Notes under the pieces: model-generated
Database searches by the model: none
What the model was told of the DNA's origin: nothing
Seen by the model: only the letters and a program-made list of their open reading frames with translations
From: Azophilus sp965221755
GTDB taxonomy: Bacteria; Pseudomonadota; Gammaproteobacteria; Pseudomonadales; Azotimanducaceae
Length of the DNA stretch: 64,000 bases
Direction of reading: 5' to 3'
Assembly (NCBI GenBank): GCA_965221755.1
Contig: OZ244921.1
Span: 1,178,001-1,242,000, forward strand
Translations under genes and position numbers: made by a program
Shown: piece after piece, positions 1-8,048 of the stretch
How the letters are laid out: each line of letters starts with the position of its first letter
Numbering within the stretch: position 1 is the first letter of the stretch

Positions 1-788
1 AGCGGGTGGTGGTCGGCGCGCTCGACCCCGACCCGCGGGTCAACGGCAAGGGCCTCGAGCGGCTCAAGGCGGCCGGCATCGAGGTGGACTTGGCCAACGA
101 CGAACGCGCCCAAGCCTTGAACCTTGGCCATCGGCAGCGCATGGTGCGCGCCCGCCCTTGGGTGCGGGTGAAGATGGCCGCCTCCCTCGACGGCCGCACC
201 GCCATGGCATCCGGCGAAAGCCAATGGATCAGCGGCCCCGAGGCGCGCCTGGACGTTCAACATTGGCGGGCGCGAAGCTGCGCGGTGGTCACTGGCATCG
301 GCACCCTGCTGGCGGACGACCCTCGGCTGAACGTGCGCGACGACCGCTTCGCCAGCGACGGCGTCCTGCGCCAGCCCCTGCGGGTGATCGTGGACAGCCG
401 ATTGCGCAGCCCCGCCCAAGCGCAGATCTTCCAACCGCCGGGATCCGCCTTGATCGCCCATGCCGGCCCCGCAAACGCCACCCATCCCAAGGCGGAGTGC
501 ATGCCTTGCGGCACGGAACAGATAGATCTGGCGCAATTGCTGGCCCACCTAGCTGACCGAGGGTGCAACGAAGTGTTGGTCGAAGCCGGTTCCGCCCTCG
601 CCGGAGCCTTTCTCAAGGCGGGCCTCTGCGACGAGCTGGTTCTCTATCTCGCCCCAAGGTTTCTCGGCACCGAGGCCAGGCCCTTGCTGAACTTGGCCGT
701 GGAGCGCTTGGAGAAGGCCTTGGCCGGCGAAATCGTCGAGGTCGAACGCTTCGGCCCCGACCTGCGCCTGCGCTTGACGGGGTTCTAG
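1..788 (+). CDS. ribD: RibD, 5-amino-6-(5-phosphoribosylamino)uracil reductase half (5' truncated by window)
   Basis: The gene runs in from outside the window, so the N-terminal deaminase domain is mostly missing and what remains is the reductase domain of the bifunctional riboflavin-synthesis enzyme. The visible part opens with the end of the deaminase/linker (DPDPRVNGKG, then AGIEV). The reductase signatures follow: VRVKMAASLDGRTA, WISGPEAR, GIGTLLADDPRLNVR, and near the end EVLVEAGSALAGAFL, the NADPH-site strand and loop. The stop lies 4 nt before nusB, so the genes are co-transcribed. In Pseudomonas-like genomes ribE, ribBA and ribH usually sit between ribD and nusB; they are absent here. 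Family assignment is secure. Confidence 0.95.
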   Translation, partial: RVVVGALDPDPRVNGKGLERLKAAGIEVDLANDERAQALNLGHRQRMVRARPWVRVKMAASLDGRTAMASGESQWISGPEARLDVQHWRARSCAVVTGIGTLLADDPRLNVRDDRFASDGVLRQPLRVIVDSRLRSPAQAQIFQPPGSALIAHAGPANATHPKAECMPCGTEQIDLAQLLAHLADRGCNEVLVEAGSALAGAFLKAGLCDELVLYLAPRFLGTEARPLLNLAVERLEKALAGEIVEVERFGPDLRLRLTGF

Positions 789-792
789 GACG

Positions 793-1257
793 ATGGCCGA
801 GCGGCGAAGTCAAGGTTCGCCTGGCGTCAACGTGAGCCAACGGCGCAAGGCCCGCCGGGCACTGGTGCAAGCGCTCTACCAATGGCAGATGAACCGCACC
901 AGCGCCAGGCTGCTGACCGCGGAGTACGCCGGCAGCGGGGCGCTGGAAAAGGCCGACCGGCCCTTCTTCGATGCGATGCTCGGCCGGGTGCTGGCCAGCC
1001 CCAGCCAGCTCGACGAACTCTACGGCGACCTGCTCGACCGCGACCAGGAGCGCCTCGACGGCGTCGAACTCGCCATCCTGCGCTTAGGCGCCTGCGAACT
1101 GCGCTACCGGCCCGACGTGCCCGCCCGGGTGGTGATCGACGAGTACATAGAACTCGCCAAGCTGTTCGGCGCCCAGGCGAGCCACAAGTACGTCAACGGC
1201 GTCTTGGACAAGCTGGCCGGCCGCCTGCGGACCTCCGAAATGGGATCAGGCGCTTGA
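793..1257 (+). CDS. nusB: NusB transcription antitermination factor
   Basis: This 154-residue all-helical protein acts with NusE (S10) to bind boxA RNA in antitermination complexes, notably on rRNA operons. Family hallmarks are the basic N-terminus (QRRKARRALVQALYQWQ), the central GVELAILRLGACELRYRPDVPARVVIDEYIELAK helix pair (shown here by its core EYIELAKLFG), and the C-terminal KYVNGVLDKLA. A GTG at codon 14 (before SQRRKARR) is an alternative start. It is packed between ribD (4 nt gap) and thiL (stop and start share one base), indicating a single operon with translational coupling. Confidence 0.95.
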   Translation: MAERRSQGSPGVNVSQRRKARRALVQALYQWQMNRTSARLLTAEYAGSGALEKADRPFFDAMLGRVLASPSQLDELYGDLLDRDQERLDGVELAILRLGACELRYRPDVPARVVIDEYIELAKLFGAQASHKYVNGVLDKLAGRLRTSEMGSGA

Positions 1258-2150
1258 TGGACGAGTTCGCCCTGATCGAGCGCATCCGGGCGCAGTTGGG
1301 CGGCGACGCCCCGGAGTGGCTGGTGCTGGGGCCGGGTGACGACGGGGCCGTGGTCCGACCGCCGGCGGGGCACGACATCGCCAGCTCCATCGACAGCTTC
1401 CTGGCCGATGTCCACTTCCCCGCCCGCGCCGATGCCGAGTTGATCGGCTACCGCTGCCTGATGGCAAGCCTCTCCGACCTGGCCGCGATGGCGGCGACGC
1501 CGGCTTGGGCACTGGTGGCGCTCAGCTTGCCGGAGGGTGAGCCCGGATGGGTGACGGCCTTGGCTCGGGGCATGGACGAGGCCGCCGCCGCCGCCGGGGC
1601 GCGAATCGCCGGCGGCAATCTCGCGGCGGGCCCGTTGACCGTCACGGTCAGCGTACAGGGTTGGGCGCCGGTCGGAACCATGCTGGCGCGCTCCGGGGCG
1701 AAGCCGGGCGACGCCATCTGTCTGAGCGGCCCCGTAGGCGGGGCGGCGGGCGCCTTGCGGCAAGTCGATCTGGCCGCTTCCCAGCCCGAACGGTTAAGCG
1801 CATTGGAACGTTCGTATTGGCAGCCCCAGCCGCCGTTCTCGCTGGCGTCGGCGCTGCGCGGACACGCCAGCAGCGGCATCGACCTCTCCGACGGATTGTT
1901 GGCCGACCTTGGCCATTTGGCCGCCGCCAGCGGCGTTAGCCTGCGCTTGGAGAGCGCCGCGATTCCCTTGGCCGCGGGTGCGAGCCTCGACGATGCGCTG
2001 TCCGATGGCGACGATTACGTCTTGGCTTTCACCACTGGGCACGAGCCCCTGATGGCGCGCTTTGCGGTCATCGGCGAAGTGGCGGCAGGCAGCGGGTTGC
2101 ATCTGGATGGAAAGCCCGTCAATGGTCAGGGGTTTCGCCATTTCCGCTGA
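1257..2150 (+). CDS. thiL: ThiL, thiamine-monophosphate kinase
   Basis: ThiL phosphorylates thiamine monophosphate with ATP to give thiamine diphosphate, the active cofactor. The 297-residue product has the family's N-terminal GPGDDGAVV metal/nucleotide loop, the SIDSFLADVHFP segment, ASLSDLAAMAATPAWALVALSLP in the core, and GIDLSDGLLADLGHLA toward the C-terminus. The ATG was chosen because it overlaps the nusB stop (TGATG) and starts exactly at the conserved FALIERI segment. A longer in-frame reading is only the other-frame shadow of nusB. The 3' end overlaps pgpA by about 30 nt. Confidence 0.95.
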   Translation: MDEFALIERIRAQLGGDAPEWLVLGPGDDGAVVRPPAGHDIASSIDSFLADVHFPARADAELIGYRCLMASLSDLAAMAATPAWALVALSLPEGEPGWVTALARGMDEAAAAAGARIAGGNLAAGPLTVTVSVQGWAPVGTMLARSGAKPGDAICLSGPVGGAAGALRQVDLAASQPERLSALERSYWQPQPPFSLASALRGHASSGIDLSDGLLADLGHLAAASGVSLRLESAAIPLAAGASLDDALSDGDDYVLAFTTGHEPLMARFAVIGEVAAGSGLHLDGKPVNGQGFRHFR

Positions 2151-2628
2151 TCTGACTGAATTGAAGTGGCGCGCCTTGAAGCGTCCATCGGCGTTCATTG
2201 CCTGCGGATTCGGGGCAGGGCTGCTGCCCAAAGCCCCCGGCACTTGGGGTTCGGCGGCGGGGCTGGTCCTGTGGCTGCTGATTCCGCAGCAGCCAATGTG
2301 GCAGATTGGCGCTTGCGCCTTCGGTTTCGTCGTCGGCTGGCTGGCCTGCGCGCAGGTGTGCCGACATCACGAACTGACCGACCCGGCCGAAGTGGTGGCA
2401 GACGAGATCGTCGGCGTCTGGATCGCTTTGGCAGCGCTGCCCAAGGAGCCCTTTTGGCTGCTGGCGGGCTTTGTTCTGTTTCGCATCTTCGACATCCTCA
2501 AGCCCTTTCCCATAGGCCATCTGGAGCGACGCTTCAGGGGCGGCTTCGGCGTGATGATCGACGACGTGGCCGCCGGGGCGCTCACCGGCTTGGTTGGCTA
2601 CGCGGCTTGGTGGCTGCTGGCCAATTGA
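2122..2628 (+). CDS. pgpA: PgpA, phosphatidylglycerophosphatase A
   Basis: This integral inner-membrane phosphatase converts phosphatidylglycerophosphate to phosphatidylglycerol. Signatures are GAGLLPKAPGTWGSAAGL near the N-terminus, the acidic ADEIVGVWIAL motif, FRIFDILKPFP and MIDDVAAG. Three to four hydrophobic segments are visible (LVLWLLI, IGACAFGFVVGWLACA, PFWLLAGFVLF, GALTGLVGYAAWWLL). The start is the ATG before VRGFAISADL, inside the thiL 3' end. An ATG 60 nt further upstream is possible but adds non-conserved residues. The thiL-pgpA pairing is standard in gammaproteobacteria. Confidence 0.93.
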   Translation: MVRGFAISADLTELKWRALKRPSAFIACGFGAGLLPKAPGTWGSAAGLVLWLLIPQQPMWQIGACAFGFVVGWLACAQVCRHHELTDPAEVVADEIVGVWIALAALPKEPFWLLAGFVLFRIFDILKPFPIGHLERRFRGGFGVMIDDVAAGALTGLVGYAAWWLLAN

Positions 2629-2675
2629 ACTCCCGATTCCATGTAACCGTCCGCCTTCCCTGATCGAAATCGATC

Positions 2676-4559
2676 CTATCCAAGGGATTCGGACACAGCG
2701 CCAAACGCATAGGGCGCAAGACTCTCCTGCGCTCGCTTCTTATGCTTGTGCCAGTTGCCGCCGCCGTAGTAGGCAAGACTTCCCGGCTCCGCTTCGCCAT
2801 GCCCGTTGTAATAGCTGATGCAGTCACGCAAAGGCTGCGTAACCACATCGGCCTTCCGGCAATGCTCCGCATACTCCTGCTCCGGCTCCTCGTGAATGTC
2901 CACCACTGTTTCGCCCCGCCCCGCCATAGTCTCCAACATCCAAGCTATGTATTCGGCATGTTCCTCAATCGCGTCTATGAAATTGAAACTGCCGCCTCCC
3001 CCTTGAGGGCCGGACATGATGAACAGATTCGGAAAGCCCTTGCTGTGGACGCCCAGGAACGTCTTGGTGCCTTGAGTCGTCCACTTACCGCTTAGGGTCA
3101 AACCGCCGCGGCCCTTGATCATGTTGAACGTGGAGGTCGCCATCCATTCGAAGCCAGTGGCATAAATGAGAACGTCCAAGGGATATTCCCTGCCGCCATG
3201 AACAACGCCTCTTGAGTTGATTTTCTGAACTCCGCGCGGTGCGACATCCACTAGGTGAACGTGCGGCAGGTTGAATGCCGGCAGGTACTCGTCATGGAAG
3301 GTCGGACGCTTGCATCCGTAGGGGTAGTAGGGCTTCAAGGCAGCCGCGGTTTCCGGGTCTTCAACCGTCGCATCCACGCGCGCCCTGATCTGCTCCATAA
3401 TGCGAAAATTGGTGTCCAGCTGCTTTCGCACCATTTCCTCGGGGGTGAGTTTGCTCCCGTGTTCCTTGCGGACCTTAAAGTCCGCCACCTTGCCGGACAG
3501 GTAGTCGTCATCAGCCAATATGGCGGTTCGTCCGCTGGATATCCTTGAGAAGCGCGCGCGGCGCGCCTTTGCCCAGCCCGGTTCAGCAGCCCAAGCGGCA
3601 CGCTGCTCATCCGTGGTCGCACGCTGATCCCGCACGTCAACGGAGCTTGGCGTACGCTGGAAGACATACAGGTCCTTAACCACTTTGGCCAATTCCGGAA
3701 CTGCCTGAACAGCCGTGGCGCCCGTGCCGATGATGCCCACGGCTCTGCCTTGAAGGTCCACATCGTAGTTCCAGCGCGACGTGTGAAAGGCGTCGCCGGC
3801 GTAGGTTTCCATGCCTTCAATGCGCGCAAGCTTCGGGCTGGTCAGAATGCCGTTGGCGAGAACGACATAGCGCGCCTGGATGGCATCGCCGCGATTGGTT
3901 TGGACCGTCCACCGGCCTGCTTTTTCGTTCCATTCAGTATTCTCGACGGTGGTATGGAAAAGACAGCGGTCGTAAAAGCCGAACCGCTCCGCCATGTTTT
4001 GGCAGTACTCCAGAATCTCGAACCCCGAGGCGAACTTCATGCTTGGAACGTAGTCCATTTCCTCGAGCAGCGGCAAGTAGCTGTAGGACTCCACGTCACA
4101 GGCAATGCCCGGATAGCGATTCCAGTACCATGTCCCCCCCACATCGCCGCCCTTCTCGCAAAAGCGCACATCGTTGATGCCAACTTCCTGGAGCTTGCGC
4201 CACAGCAGCAGTCCGCCAAAGCCCGCGCCCACGCAGAGCACTTCGCAGGCGTCATCCAGAGCTTCGCGTTCAACCGGGGCATCCGAGTAAACATCTTCCA
4301 GATAGCGGCTGAATTCACCTTCCATGGCCATGTAGTCAGCTGCGCCTGCGCGCGCCTCCTTGAACTCGCGGTACCTCGCTTGCTCCTGGGCGTTGAACGT
4401 GGCGCCTTTCGGCTGGGGAGGAAGAGTCTTCAGGGCTTGGTCGTCGATGACCGAATAGCCTTTGCCCAATATCTTGTCGGACGCTTGCGCTGCCCGTGTC
4501 TTAAATGCCTTCAGTCCAGTTTTCGGATCTATGGAAATCGCCTTAGCCATGTGTGTCAC
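2676..4559 (-). CDS. Flavin-containing monooxygenase, Baeyer-Villiger type
   Basis: This 627-residue protein is predicted to use FAD and NADPH to oxygenate a ketone or related substrate. An FAD-binding GAGFGG Rossmann motif lies at residues 111-116. It is followed by GGTWYWNRYPGIACD, which fits the type I BVMO motif exactly, and by AGDAFHTSRWNYD, matching the BVMO fingerprint FxGxxxHxxxW. A second dinucleotide motif (GIIGTGATAVQ) binds NADPH. About 100 residues precede the first Rossmann fold, as in the longer steroid/cycloketone BVMO subgroups. It stands alone on the minus strand between pgpA (convergent) and ispA. Substrate cannot be told from sequence. Confidence 0.88.
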   Translation of the reverse strand: MTHMAKAISIDPKTGLKAFKTRAAQASDKILGKGYSVIDDQALKTLPPQPKGATFNAQEQARYREFKEARAGAADYMAMEGEFSRYLEDVYSDAPVEREALDDACEVLCVGAGFGGLLLWRKLQEVGINDVRFCEKGGDVGGTWYWNRYPGIACDVESYSYLPLLEEMDYVPSMKFASGFEILEYCQNMAERFGFYDRCLFHTTVENTEWNEKAGRWTVQTNRGDAIQARYVVLANGILTSPKLARIEGMETYAGDAFHTSRWNYDVDLQGRAVGIIGTGATAVQAVPELAKVVKDLYVFQRTPSSVDVRDQRATTDEQRAAWAAEPGWAKARRARFSRISSGRTAILADDDYLSGKVADFKVRKEHGSKLTPEEMVRKQLDTNFRIMEQIRARVDATVEDPETAAALKPYYPYGCKRPTFHDEYLPAFNLPHVHLVDVAPRGVQKINSRGVVHGGREYPLDVLIYATGFEWMATSTFNMIKGRGGLTLSGKWTTQGTKTFLGVHSKGFPNLFIMSGPQGGGGSFNFIDAIEEHAEYIAWMLETMAGRGETVVDIHEEPEQEYAEHCRKADVVTQPLRDCISYYNGHGEAEPGSLAYYGGGNWHKHKKRAQESLAPYAFGAVSESLG

Positions 4560-4578
4560 TCAATCAAGTGGTCGCGGG

Positions 4579-5454
4579 TTAGTTGATTCGATCAACCGCT
4601 TGCCGCCCAAGATCAGCCAGCAAGGTGTCTTGCAATCCGGCCTGTTGCAACAGATCCGCAGCTTCCTTGGCCAAGGCTTGGGCTTCCCGCCGCGCCTCAT
4701 CCAAGCTCATGAGCGTGACGAACGTGGATTTGTCCGCTTGCTGGTCGGAGCCGGCCGGCTTGCCGAGCGTGGCCGTGTCGCTGGTGACGTCAAGCACGTC
4801 GTCAACGATCTGAAAGCCCAAGCCGATACGGTCGCCGAACGCCCTTGCCGTCGCCATCTGCGTCTGGGTGGCGTTCGCGAACAGGGCGCCGATCCGCACT
4901 GCGGCGCTAAGCAGCGCCCCGGTCTTGGCGGCGTGCAGCGCCTTGAGTTCGGCCAAGCCCAGCCGCTGGCCTTCGCTGGCCATGTCGAAGGCCTGCCCGC
5001 CCACCATGCCCTGCCAGCCAGCGGCCTGCGCCAACAGGCTCACCGCCGCAGCCCGATTGGCGGCGCTTGCTTCCGGTGCCCCCGCAAGCACCTCAAAGGC
5101 CAAGGCCTGCAGCGCATCGCCCACCAGAATCGCCACCGCCTCGCCGTAGGCGACATGGCAGCTTGGCCTGCCCCGGCGCAGCGTGTCGTCGTCCATGGCC
5201 GGCAGGTCGTCATGCACTAGGGAATAGGCGTGAATCAGCTCGACGGCGCAGGCCGGGGCGAGCGCATCCTCCAAGCGACCGCCAAAAGCCTTGCAGGATG
5301 CGCAAGTGAGCATGGGCCGCAAGCGCTTGCCGCCGCCCGAGGCGGCGTAACGCATGGCGTCCACAAGCGGCTGGGCAATGGCGGACCGGCTTGGGAGAAC
5401 GCCGTTCAGCGCCTCTTCAACGGCCGCTCGGACGGCATCCGGCTCAGGCGTCAT
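4579..5454 (-). CDS. ispA: IspA, (2E,6E)-farnesyl diphosphate synthase
   Basis: IspA condenses isopentenyl and dimethylallyl/geranyl diphosphates to farnesyl diphosphate in isoprenoid synthesis. The 291-residue protein has the first aspartate-rich motif DDLPAMDDD at residues 82-90 followed by RRG, the GGKRLRP segment at 41-47, and the second motif FQIVDDVLDVTSD. The length is typical. Its start overlaps the 3' end of xseB by 11 nt, the conserved xseB-ispA arrangement; dxs, usually next, is not present here. Confidence 0.95.
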   Translation of the reverse strand: MTPEPDAVRAAVEEALNGVLPSRSAIAQPLVDAMRYAASGGGKRLRPMLTCASCKAFGGRLEDALAPACAVELIHAYSLVHDDLPAMDDDTLRRGRPSCHVAYGEAVAILVGDALQALAFEVLAGAPEASAANRAAAVSLLAQAAGWQGMVGGQAFDMASEGQRLGLAELKALHAAKTGALLSAAVRIGALFANATQTQMATARAFGDRIGLGFQIVDDVLDVTSDTATLGKPAGSDQQADKSTFVTLMSLDEARREAQALAKEAADLLQQAGLQDTLLADLGRQAVDRIN

Positions 5455-5713
5455 TCAAGGGTCCGAGGTCCAAGTCTTCAAGCTCGTTGTCTTCAGTGAG
5501 GGTGCGCACCCGCAATTCGGCCTGCTTGAGCGCGGCTTGGCACTGGCGAGTGAGCTTAACGCCCTGCTCAAAGGCTGCGAGGGAGGCTTCAAGGCCGAGT
5601 TCGCCGGATTCCATCTGCTTGACCAAGGCTTCGAGCGCCTTGAGGGCGGCTTCAAAATCGACTTCCGCTTCGGCGGTGACTGGATTGGCATGGGCCATCG
5701 GATCAGGCGGCAT
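5444..5713 (-). CDS. xseB: XseB, exodeoxyribonuclease VII small subunit
   Basis: XseB is the small helical subunit that multimerises around XseA in the single-strand-specific exonuclease VII. Conserved residues include DFEAALKALEALVKQMESGE, then LGLEASLAAFEQG and CQAALKQAELRV. The start is uncertain: ATG at MPPDPMAH (used here) overlaps the stop of the upstream small gene, and the ATG five codons later is equally good. The further-upstream in-frame extension is proline/alanine-rich, overlaps the neighbouring gene and is unlikely. It is cotranscribed with ispA. Confidence 0.9.
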   Translation of the reverse strand: MPPDPMAHANPVTAEAEVDFEAALKALEALVKQMESGELGLEASLAAFEQGVKLTRQCQAALKQAELRVRTLTEDNELEDLDLGPLNDA

Positions 5714-5954
5714 TGGCGTCGGGTTGGGCGGCTTGGCCGGTGCGGTGCCACGCGCCGCTGGCCGGATCGACGGCAATCAGCCCTGCATCCTCCAAGTTGG
5801 AGAACTCACGGCGCACCATCCACGCGCCCATGGGCTGGTTGCGCTCCCGCAGCAGGGTGCAGATGTCGCCCGGACCGAATTCGGCCTGCCCTGACGCCAC
5901 CAGTTCGCAGATCAGGTCAAAGAGCGTTTCCGTGCGTTTTCGATCGATGCTCAT
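5703..5954 (-). CDS. Small winged-helix-like protein of unknown function
   Basis: The 83-residue product is not assigned to a named family. The central part (FGPGDICTLLRERNQPMGAW, then MVRREFSNLEDAGLIAVD and WHRTG) has the spacing of a winged-helix DNA-binding fold: two helices, a recognition-like helix and a short wing. Its stop overlaps the xseB start region, so it is probably the first gene of an operon with xseB and ispA. A copy of the dispersed two-hairpin repeat ends 39 nt before its ATG. Being a coding gene is well supported by the tight packing; the DNA-binding role is inference. Confidence 0.7.
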   Translation of the reverse strand: MSIDRKRTETLFDLICELVASGQAEFGPGDICTLLRERNQPMGAWMVRREFSNLEDAGLIAVDPASGAWHRTGQAAQPDANAA

Positions 5955-5992
5955 TCCAATCTTGTACCAAAAACGTTGCCCAACGTACAGGC

Positions 5993-6090
5993 GCCTCCCG
6001 CCCGTCGGGCGGGAGGCGGATGGAGTTTCGCTGCGCGAAACTCCGCGCTCGTTGCGTGGGTCGGGTTCCGAGATGTTTATGAGCCCGCAC
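5993..6090 (-). repeat. Dispersed two-hairpin repeat, copy A
   Basis: Read on the minus strand it begins GTGCGGGCTC, continues AACATCTCGGAACC and GACCCACGCAAC, then forms hairpin 2 (GGAGTTTCGC, 3-nt loop, GCGAAACTCC) and hairpin 1 (stem of 11 bp, GCCTCCCGCCC / GGGCGGGAGGC). The 83-codon gene starts 39 nt downstream. Copy B has the same two hairpins. Confidence 0.9.
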
Positions 6091-6375
6091 AGTTGAAAAC
6101 GAACGGGACTTGATCAGAGACTCCTTAGCGGCGCTTGCATGGTTCAATCGCAGGCGGGGGCTCTCGGCCCGGTTCCCGCTTGGGCCGAGGATTTGCCTTG
6201 GAGCGAAGGCGCTGAGAACGGAGGGCGCGCGCCAGTGCGCCTGTTTTTACGCTCAGCAAGATCCAACCGAACCAGCGTTGCGTCACAGGCCTGCGTGCCG
6301 CCTTGCAACATGGCGACAAGCTGATCGGCGAATCCGTGGGCTTCCCGGCGCAACCGGCTGCAGAGTCGGCAAATT
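6091..6375. other. Intergenic stretch with no convincing gene
   Basis: Between repeat copy A and the end of the Sel1-repeat gene. Several short open frames cross it on both strands, but none has a ribosome site, family motif or good codon use. A weak GC-rich stem followed by TGTTTTTA near position 6235 points to the plus strand, where there is no upstream gene to terminate. Confidence 0.5.
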
Positions 6376-7872
6376 TCATTCCCGCCACGGTCGGCCTTGC
6401 GCGTAAGCCCCCAAGTGACGATTCATTTCACGGACCATGGCTTCGTCGCCTGCGGCCAGGGCCAGGGCCTCGCGCTGGGTGGCCACCGCCTTGTCGAATC
6501 GGCCGAGCTCCGCATAAGCGGCCGCCAAGGTATCCATGTGGGCCGCGCTCGGCTCCAAGGCCACTGCCTGCTGGGCTTGGGCGAGCGCCAACTCGCCGTT
6601 GCGCACCCCGGCGGCGCGGGAAGTGGCGCGCAGCCACGCATAGCCGTTCAGCGCCTCGGCGGTGCCGACGGCAAGCACCCGCTCCAGCCAGCGCGAAGCC
6701 TCGCCCTCCCGGCCTTCAGCCAGCAGCAGGCGCACCAAGCGCAGGGTGGGGCGGCTGTAGCCCGCTTCCGCGCCGCGCCGATACCAAGCCATCGCCTCGG
6801 CAACGTCCGCAGTCACGCCCAAGCCCGCTTCAAAGAGGTGCCCCAAGCCGACAAAGCTGCCCGGCGCCCCCAAGGCGGCGGCCCGGACGAACCACTGCCG
6901 GGCGACGTCGAAGTCCTGCTCAAGGCCCTTGCCGGTCAGGTAGGCGTGGGCCAAATTGGCCATGCCGTTGCCGGAGCCCCGCGCCGCGCCCTGCTTGAAG
7001 TAGGCTGCGGCTTGCGCCGCGGAAGCGCCTTCGAGTTCGCCGCTGCGGACCATGTGGCCCAAGGCAACCGGCGCTTGCGCACTGCCCGCCGCCACGGCGC
7101 GCTCATACCAATGCTTGGCTTGTTCGGGGTCCGGCTCGTCGGTGAACGCGGTTCGGTAGCTGGCGGCAAGCTGCACCATGGCCGCCTCGTGGCCCTGCTG
7201 CGCCGCCCGCTCCAGCCAGATGCGGGCTTCTTCGAGATCATGGGCGGGGCCGGCGCCGGTGAGGTAGGCGTAGCCCAAGTGGTATTCGCCTGCGGCATGC
7301 CCCGCCGCTGCGGCCCGCGCAAAGAAGCCGAAGGCCAACCCCTTGTCGCTGCGCACCCCGTTGCCGTGAAAGTGCAGGCTGCCCCTAGCGACCAGCGCCG
7401 CCGGGTTCTCCGCGTCGAATTCCAGCGCGCGAGCGTAGTCTTGGGCGGCGGAGACGTGCAGGCCTTGGGCTTGGAAGCTGTAGCCGCGCAGGTAATAGGC
7501 GTGGGAGCGCTCGTGCGGATGCAGCCGATGGGCCACCACCGCCGGGTCCAGCCAAGCGCGGGCGAACGCGAACCGCCCCTGCTCGATCAACTCAACGGCC
7601 CGGCTGACGAAGGCGCGGGGATCGAAGGTGGCGGCTTGGGCAGGCGAGTTCAGAAAGAGGGCCAGGGCGGCGGCAGCGAGGCGGGCTTTGGCGCATCGCC
7701 GGCGCCCGGGCGCCGGCGGCGCTTTGCGGAGCGCAGCCTCTCGACGGCGAGAGGTTCCGGCGCTCGAAATGTGCGGGCGCGGGATGTTTTCGCTCCATGG
7801 GTTTCCCCGAACCGAGGCTGGACCGCCCTCGATTCGCCGCGGCGCGGGCCGACTTCCCCGGACCGAGAGCAT
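6376..7872 (-). CDS. Exported Sel1-repeat (SLR/TPR) protein
   Basis: The product is a periplasmic or membrane-associated helical-repeat protein, probably a protein-interaction scaffold. After a hydrophobic segment (RLAAALALFLNSPAQA, shown without its full h-region) come a TPR-like stretch and about six Sel1 repeats, for example GEYHLGYAYLTGAGPAHDLEEA, here cited by its core YAYLTGAG, then MANLAHAYLTGKGL and GLGHLFEAGLGV, and a C-terminal TPR (AYAELGRFDKAVATQ). The start is unsettled: no ATG, GTG or TTG lies in frame just before the signal peptide. All usable starts are 60 or more codons upstream, across a 51-bp tandem repeat. An indel near the 5' end, or an odd N-terminal extension, would explain this. 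Confidence 0.75.
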   Translation of the reverse strand: MLSVRGSRPAPRRIEGGPASVRGNPWSENIPRPHISSAGTSRRREAALRKAPPAPGRRRCAKARLAAAALALFLNSPAQAATFDPRAFVSRAVELIEQGRFAFARAWLDPAVVAHRLHPHERSHAYYLRGYSFQAQGLHVSAAQDYARALEFDAENPAALVARGSLHFHGNGVRSDKGLAFGFFARAAAAGHAAGEYHLGYAYLTGAGPAHDLEEARIWLERAAQQGHEAAMVQLAASYRTAFTDEPDPEQAKHWYERAVAAGSAQAPVALGHMVRSGELEGASAAQAAAYFKQGAARGSGNGMANLAHAYLTGKGLEQDFDVARQWFVRAAALGAPGSFVGLGHLFEAGLGVTADVAEAMAWYRRGAEAGYSRPTLRLVRLLLAEGREGEASRWLERVLAVGTAEALNGYAWLRATSRAAGVRNGELALAQAQQAVALEPSAAHMDTLAAAYAELGRFDKAVATQREALALAAGDEAMVREMNRHLGAYAQGRPWRE

Positions 7873-7890
7873 CTTGCCCTCGATTCGCCC
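7803..7890. repeat. 51-bp direct tandem repeat at the 5' end of the Sel1 gene
   Basis: Two units, beginning TTCCCCG at 7803 and again 51 bp later, share the flanking sequences TTCCCCGxACCGAG and GCCCTCGATTCGCC. The period is 17 codons, so the reading frame of the Sel1 gene is kept; it produces the repeated peptide features RIEG and VRG in the N-terminal extension. The second unit is incomplete. Confidence 0.75.
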
Positions 7891-8014
7891 CCCGAAAGCC
7901 ACCCCCACATCAACGGCTTGCATCCCGCATCCCTTCAGGACCGGACTGCCAAGCATCCATCCAGCCCTGTTCCACAGCCGCTTCATGCACCGATGGTAGC
8001 GGATTGCGGCACCG

Positions 8015-8023
8015 TGCTAAACT
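8015..8023 (+). promoter_or_regulatory. Possible extended -10 promoter of ssrA
   Basis: TGCTAAACT is an extended -10 element (TGn plus TAAACT). It would start transcription about 20 nt before the mature 5' end, leaving a short leader for RNase P to remove. No good -35 is visible at the usual spacing. Confidence 0.4.
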
Positions 8024-8048
8024 TCGCCTCCGATCAAGCAAGTCCATT

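Noticed and set aside
6230..6262. Intrinsic terminator on the plus strand
   Set aside because: The stem is only about 5 bp, and there is no plus-strand gene upstream for it to serve.
7697..7718. Long GC palindrome CGCCGGCGCC/GGCGCCGGCG as a regulatory element
   Set aside because: It falls inside the coding region just before the Sel1 protein's signal peptide and is explained by Arg/Pro/Gly codons; no independent support.
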